A stretch of DNA of 64,000 nt from Nitrobacter sp051912485. GTDB taxonomy: Bacteria > Pseudomonadota > Alphaproteobacteria > Rhizobiales > Xanthobacteraceae. Shown here in pieces: positions 63,109-64,000 of the stretch. The translations under genes were made by a program, and so were the position numbers. The stretch spans positions 496,001 through 560,000 of the forward strand of contig NZ_CP196822.1 of assembly GCF_051912485.1 (NCBI RefSeq), read 5' to 3'. The notes below the pieces were generated by a model. That model made no database searches, was not told the DNA's origin, and saw nothing but the letters and a program-made list of their open reading frames with translations. Numbering within the stretch: the first letter of the stretch is position 1; each line of letters opens with the position of its first letter.

Positions 63109-63750
63109 GAATTTGGCCGGCCAAAGTGAGACCATTTCCATCTACCACCCCGGCCAGCACCCATCTTCTTCATAACGCCCGGTGCGATGCTGATAGCCGT
63201 CGTCGGGCAGTTTCCCGCCGGCTGGGCTGGACGAGGCCGGGGGATAGTTTCTCCGGTGATGTTTTCGGATATGGTCAGGGTGCTGGAATGAAACGCCGGC
63301 TCGGGACTGCTGATTCTTACGGCCCACACCAGGATTGGCAGTCCCTATCAGGCGGAGTTTTCTATTTTGCGTCGCGGTGGCCTGTTCGTCAGCCTGTGGA
63401 TGAAGTGCCGAATTTGTCCTCATGAAATCGGGCCGACACGAATCATCAGTACGCCAATATATGGACGTTAGGCCTGCCTCTGGGCCACGTCCCGCTCCCA
63501 AACTTGCCCGGCGCTTCACGGTGTCGGGCCTTTTTACCGATCCCTTGCAAGTTTTCGTTTGCCCCAGCTGTGACCTTTCTTCCCCGACGGTTAGACTGTC
63601 GCCCTCCAGAAGGGTTTATTAACAGTGTCTCTTGCTGCTTTGCGTGAGACTGGATTCGTTCTTTGAGAACGAAATAGAGTCAAACCCCGAACTCCCCGGA
63701 CGGCCGTCGGCGCGGGCCTCAGTTGCCGCGGCCTCAAAGGCGACGGTCGT
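63109..63750. other. Mostly unassigned; repeated small-peptide motif
   Basis: The minus-strand 63142-63200 region encodes DDGYQHRTGRYEEDGCWPGW, stop, matching the block near 62131. The plus-strand 63422-63622 frame (KLARRFTVSGLFTDPLQVFV) is open but not convincing. No RNA gene or terminator recognised. Confidence 0.4.
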
Positions 63751-64000
63751 TTAGTGTTTCGTCGATCCGGGCTGCTCTTCTAAAAACGACCGAATGCCTT
63801 CAACCTCCAGCGTTCGGTAAAACTCGTCATAGGCATCTTGGTCAGTGGCGAAGCGATCATCCCAAACCGTAGAGCCACCTTCTGGATCGATCACCTCAAG
63901 CGTCCAGCTTCGATCACCCTCGACTAGGCGATAAATCTCGACGCGAACAGAGATACCATCGCGAGTCACGATTCCGCTCAGCGGCGATTCTTCAATCTCT
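63751..64000 (-). CDS. Hypothetical protein, partial at window edge
   Basis: The frame is open to the window end: EESPLSGIVTRDGISVRVEI, YRLVEGDRSWTLEVIDPEGG, then FATDQDAYDEFYRTLEVEGI. It looks like a small alpha/beta protein (about 85 residues). A GTG at 63969 is an alternative start. No family recognised. Confidence 0.7.
   Translation of the reverse strand, partial: EIEESPLSGIVTRDGISVRVEIYRLVEGDRSWTLEVIDPEGGSTVWDDRFATDQDAYDEFYRTLEVEGIRSFLEEQPGSTKH

Noticed and set aside
1..64000. CRISPR array or rRNA operon
   Set aside because: No regularly spaced short repeats and no rRNA-like sequence were seen anywhere in the window.
1..64000. Symbiosis (nod/nif/type III secretion) genes expected of a Bradyrhizobium island
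   Set aside because: None recognised. NodT here names an efflux outer-membrane family and is not evidence of nodulation genes.

Overview
The window looks like the chromosome of a Bradyrhizobium-type alphaproteobacterium (Nitrobacteraceae). The basis is high-GC codon use, DUF6894-, DUF4337- and DUF2189-type proteins, small Tyr/Gly-rich exported proteins, and a very dense load of IS110, IS3, IS5, IS1 and integrase-core insertion sequences. No species can be named from the sequence alone. Assignments rest on reading translated motifs by eye; no database search was run.

Layout. 0-2 kb is an IS scrapheap (IS110, integrase-core IS, IS1 fragment). 2-5.3 kb is an intact FUSC / DUF1656 / HlyD efflux operon (AaeBXA-like). 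5.5-8 kb has IS fragments, the tail of a type I restriction HsdR with its YgjP-like metallopeptidase, and a tRNA-Thr relic without a D-arm. 8.5-12.6 kb carries a DUF2189 membrane protein, an AraC regulator divergent from an AhpD-like protein, a type III restriction fragment and an L-2-haloacid dehalogenase. 13-14.9 kb holds small genes and relics. 14.9-19.5 kb holds a 1342-aa poly-amino-acid-synthetase-like NRPS (adenylation, carrier, membrane and hexapeptide-repeat regions), followed by a phosphopantetheinyl transferase truncated by a small repeat. 20-25.6 kb includes DUF4337, a secreted Tyr-rich protein, a secreted caspase-fold protein and small genes. 25.7-33 kb is IS-rich but carries an MFS transporter, a PAP2 phosphatase, and an IS110 nested inside an IS3. 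33-37.6 kb has a DUF3772/MscS channel with a strong terminator, an apparently complete IS5, and a small membrane protein whose start lies in the IS5 end. 37.9-41.2 kb has a coupled methyltransferase/nucleoside phosphorylase pair, a broken DNA methylase and a second phosphorylase fragment. 41.3-46.3 kb has small genes, a fatty-acid desaturase and IS3 pieces. 46.6-55.9 kb is an intact four-gene RND efflux operon (MdtABC-like plus a NodT-type outer-membrane factor). 56.3-58.3 kb is another IS scrapheap with a glnA fragment. 58.3-64 kb mixes prophage relics (terminase small and large subunits, portal) with small genes, a methyltransferase and an exonuclease-BRCT protein.

The most distinctive feature is a family of six copies of a 189-bp non-coding element (9.7, 14.8, 29.7, 36.0, 40.9 and 45.2 kb). 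Its ends are TGT...ACA, it has a central palindrome, and it carries a hairpin followed by a T-run. Most copies sit exactly at breakpoints of truncated genes. Its left end closes all three entering reading frames within 30 bases, and in one frame adds the tail CKPALNKAP-stop. The PPTase and the desaturase both end in that tail. Other notable items are a family of 58-aa SANT/Myb-like small proteins, one with a one-base loss in an A-tract; Tyr/Gly-rich exported proteins; and three unrelated restriction-modification relics.
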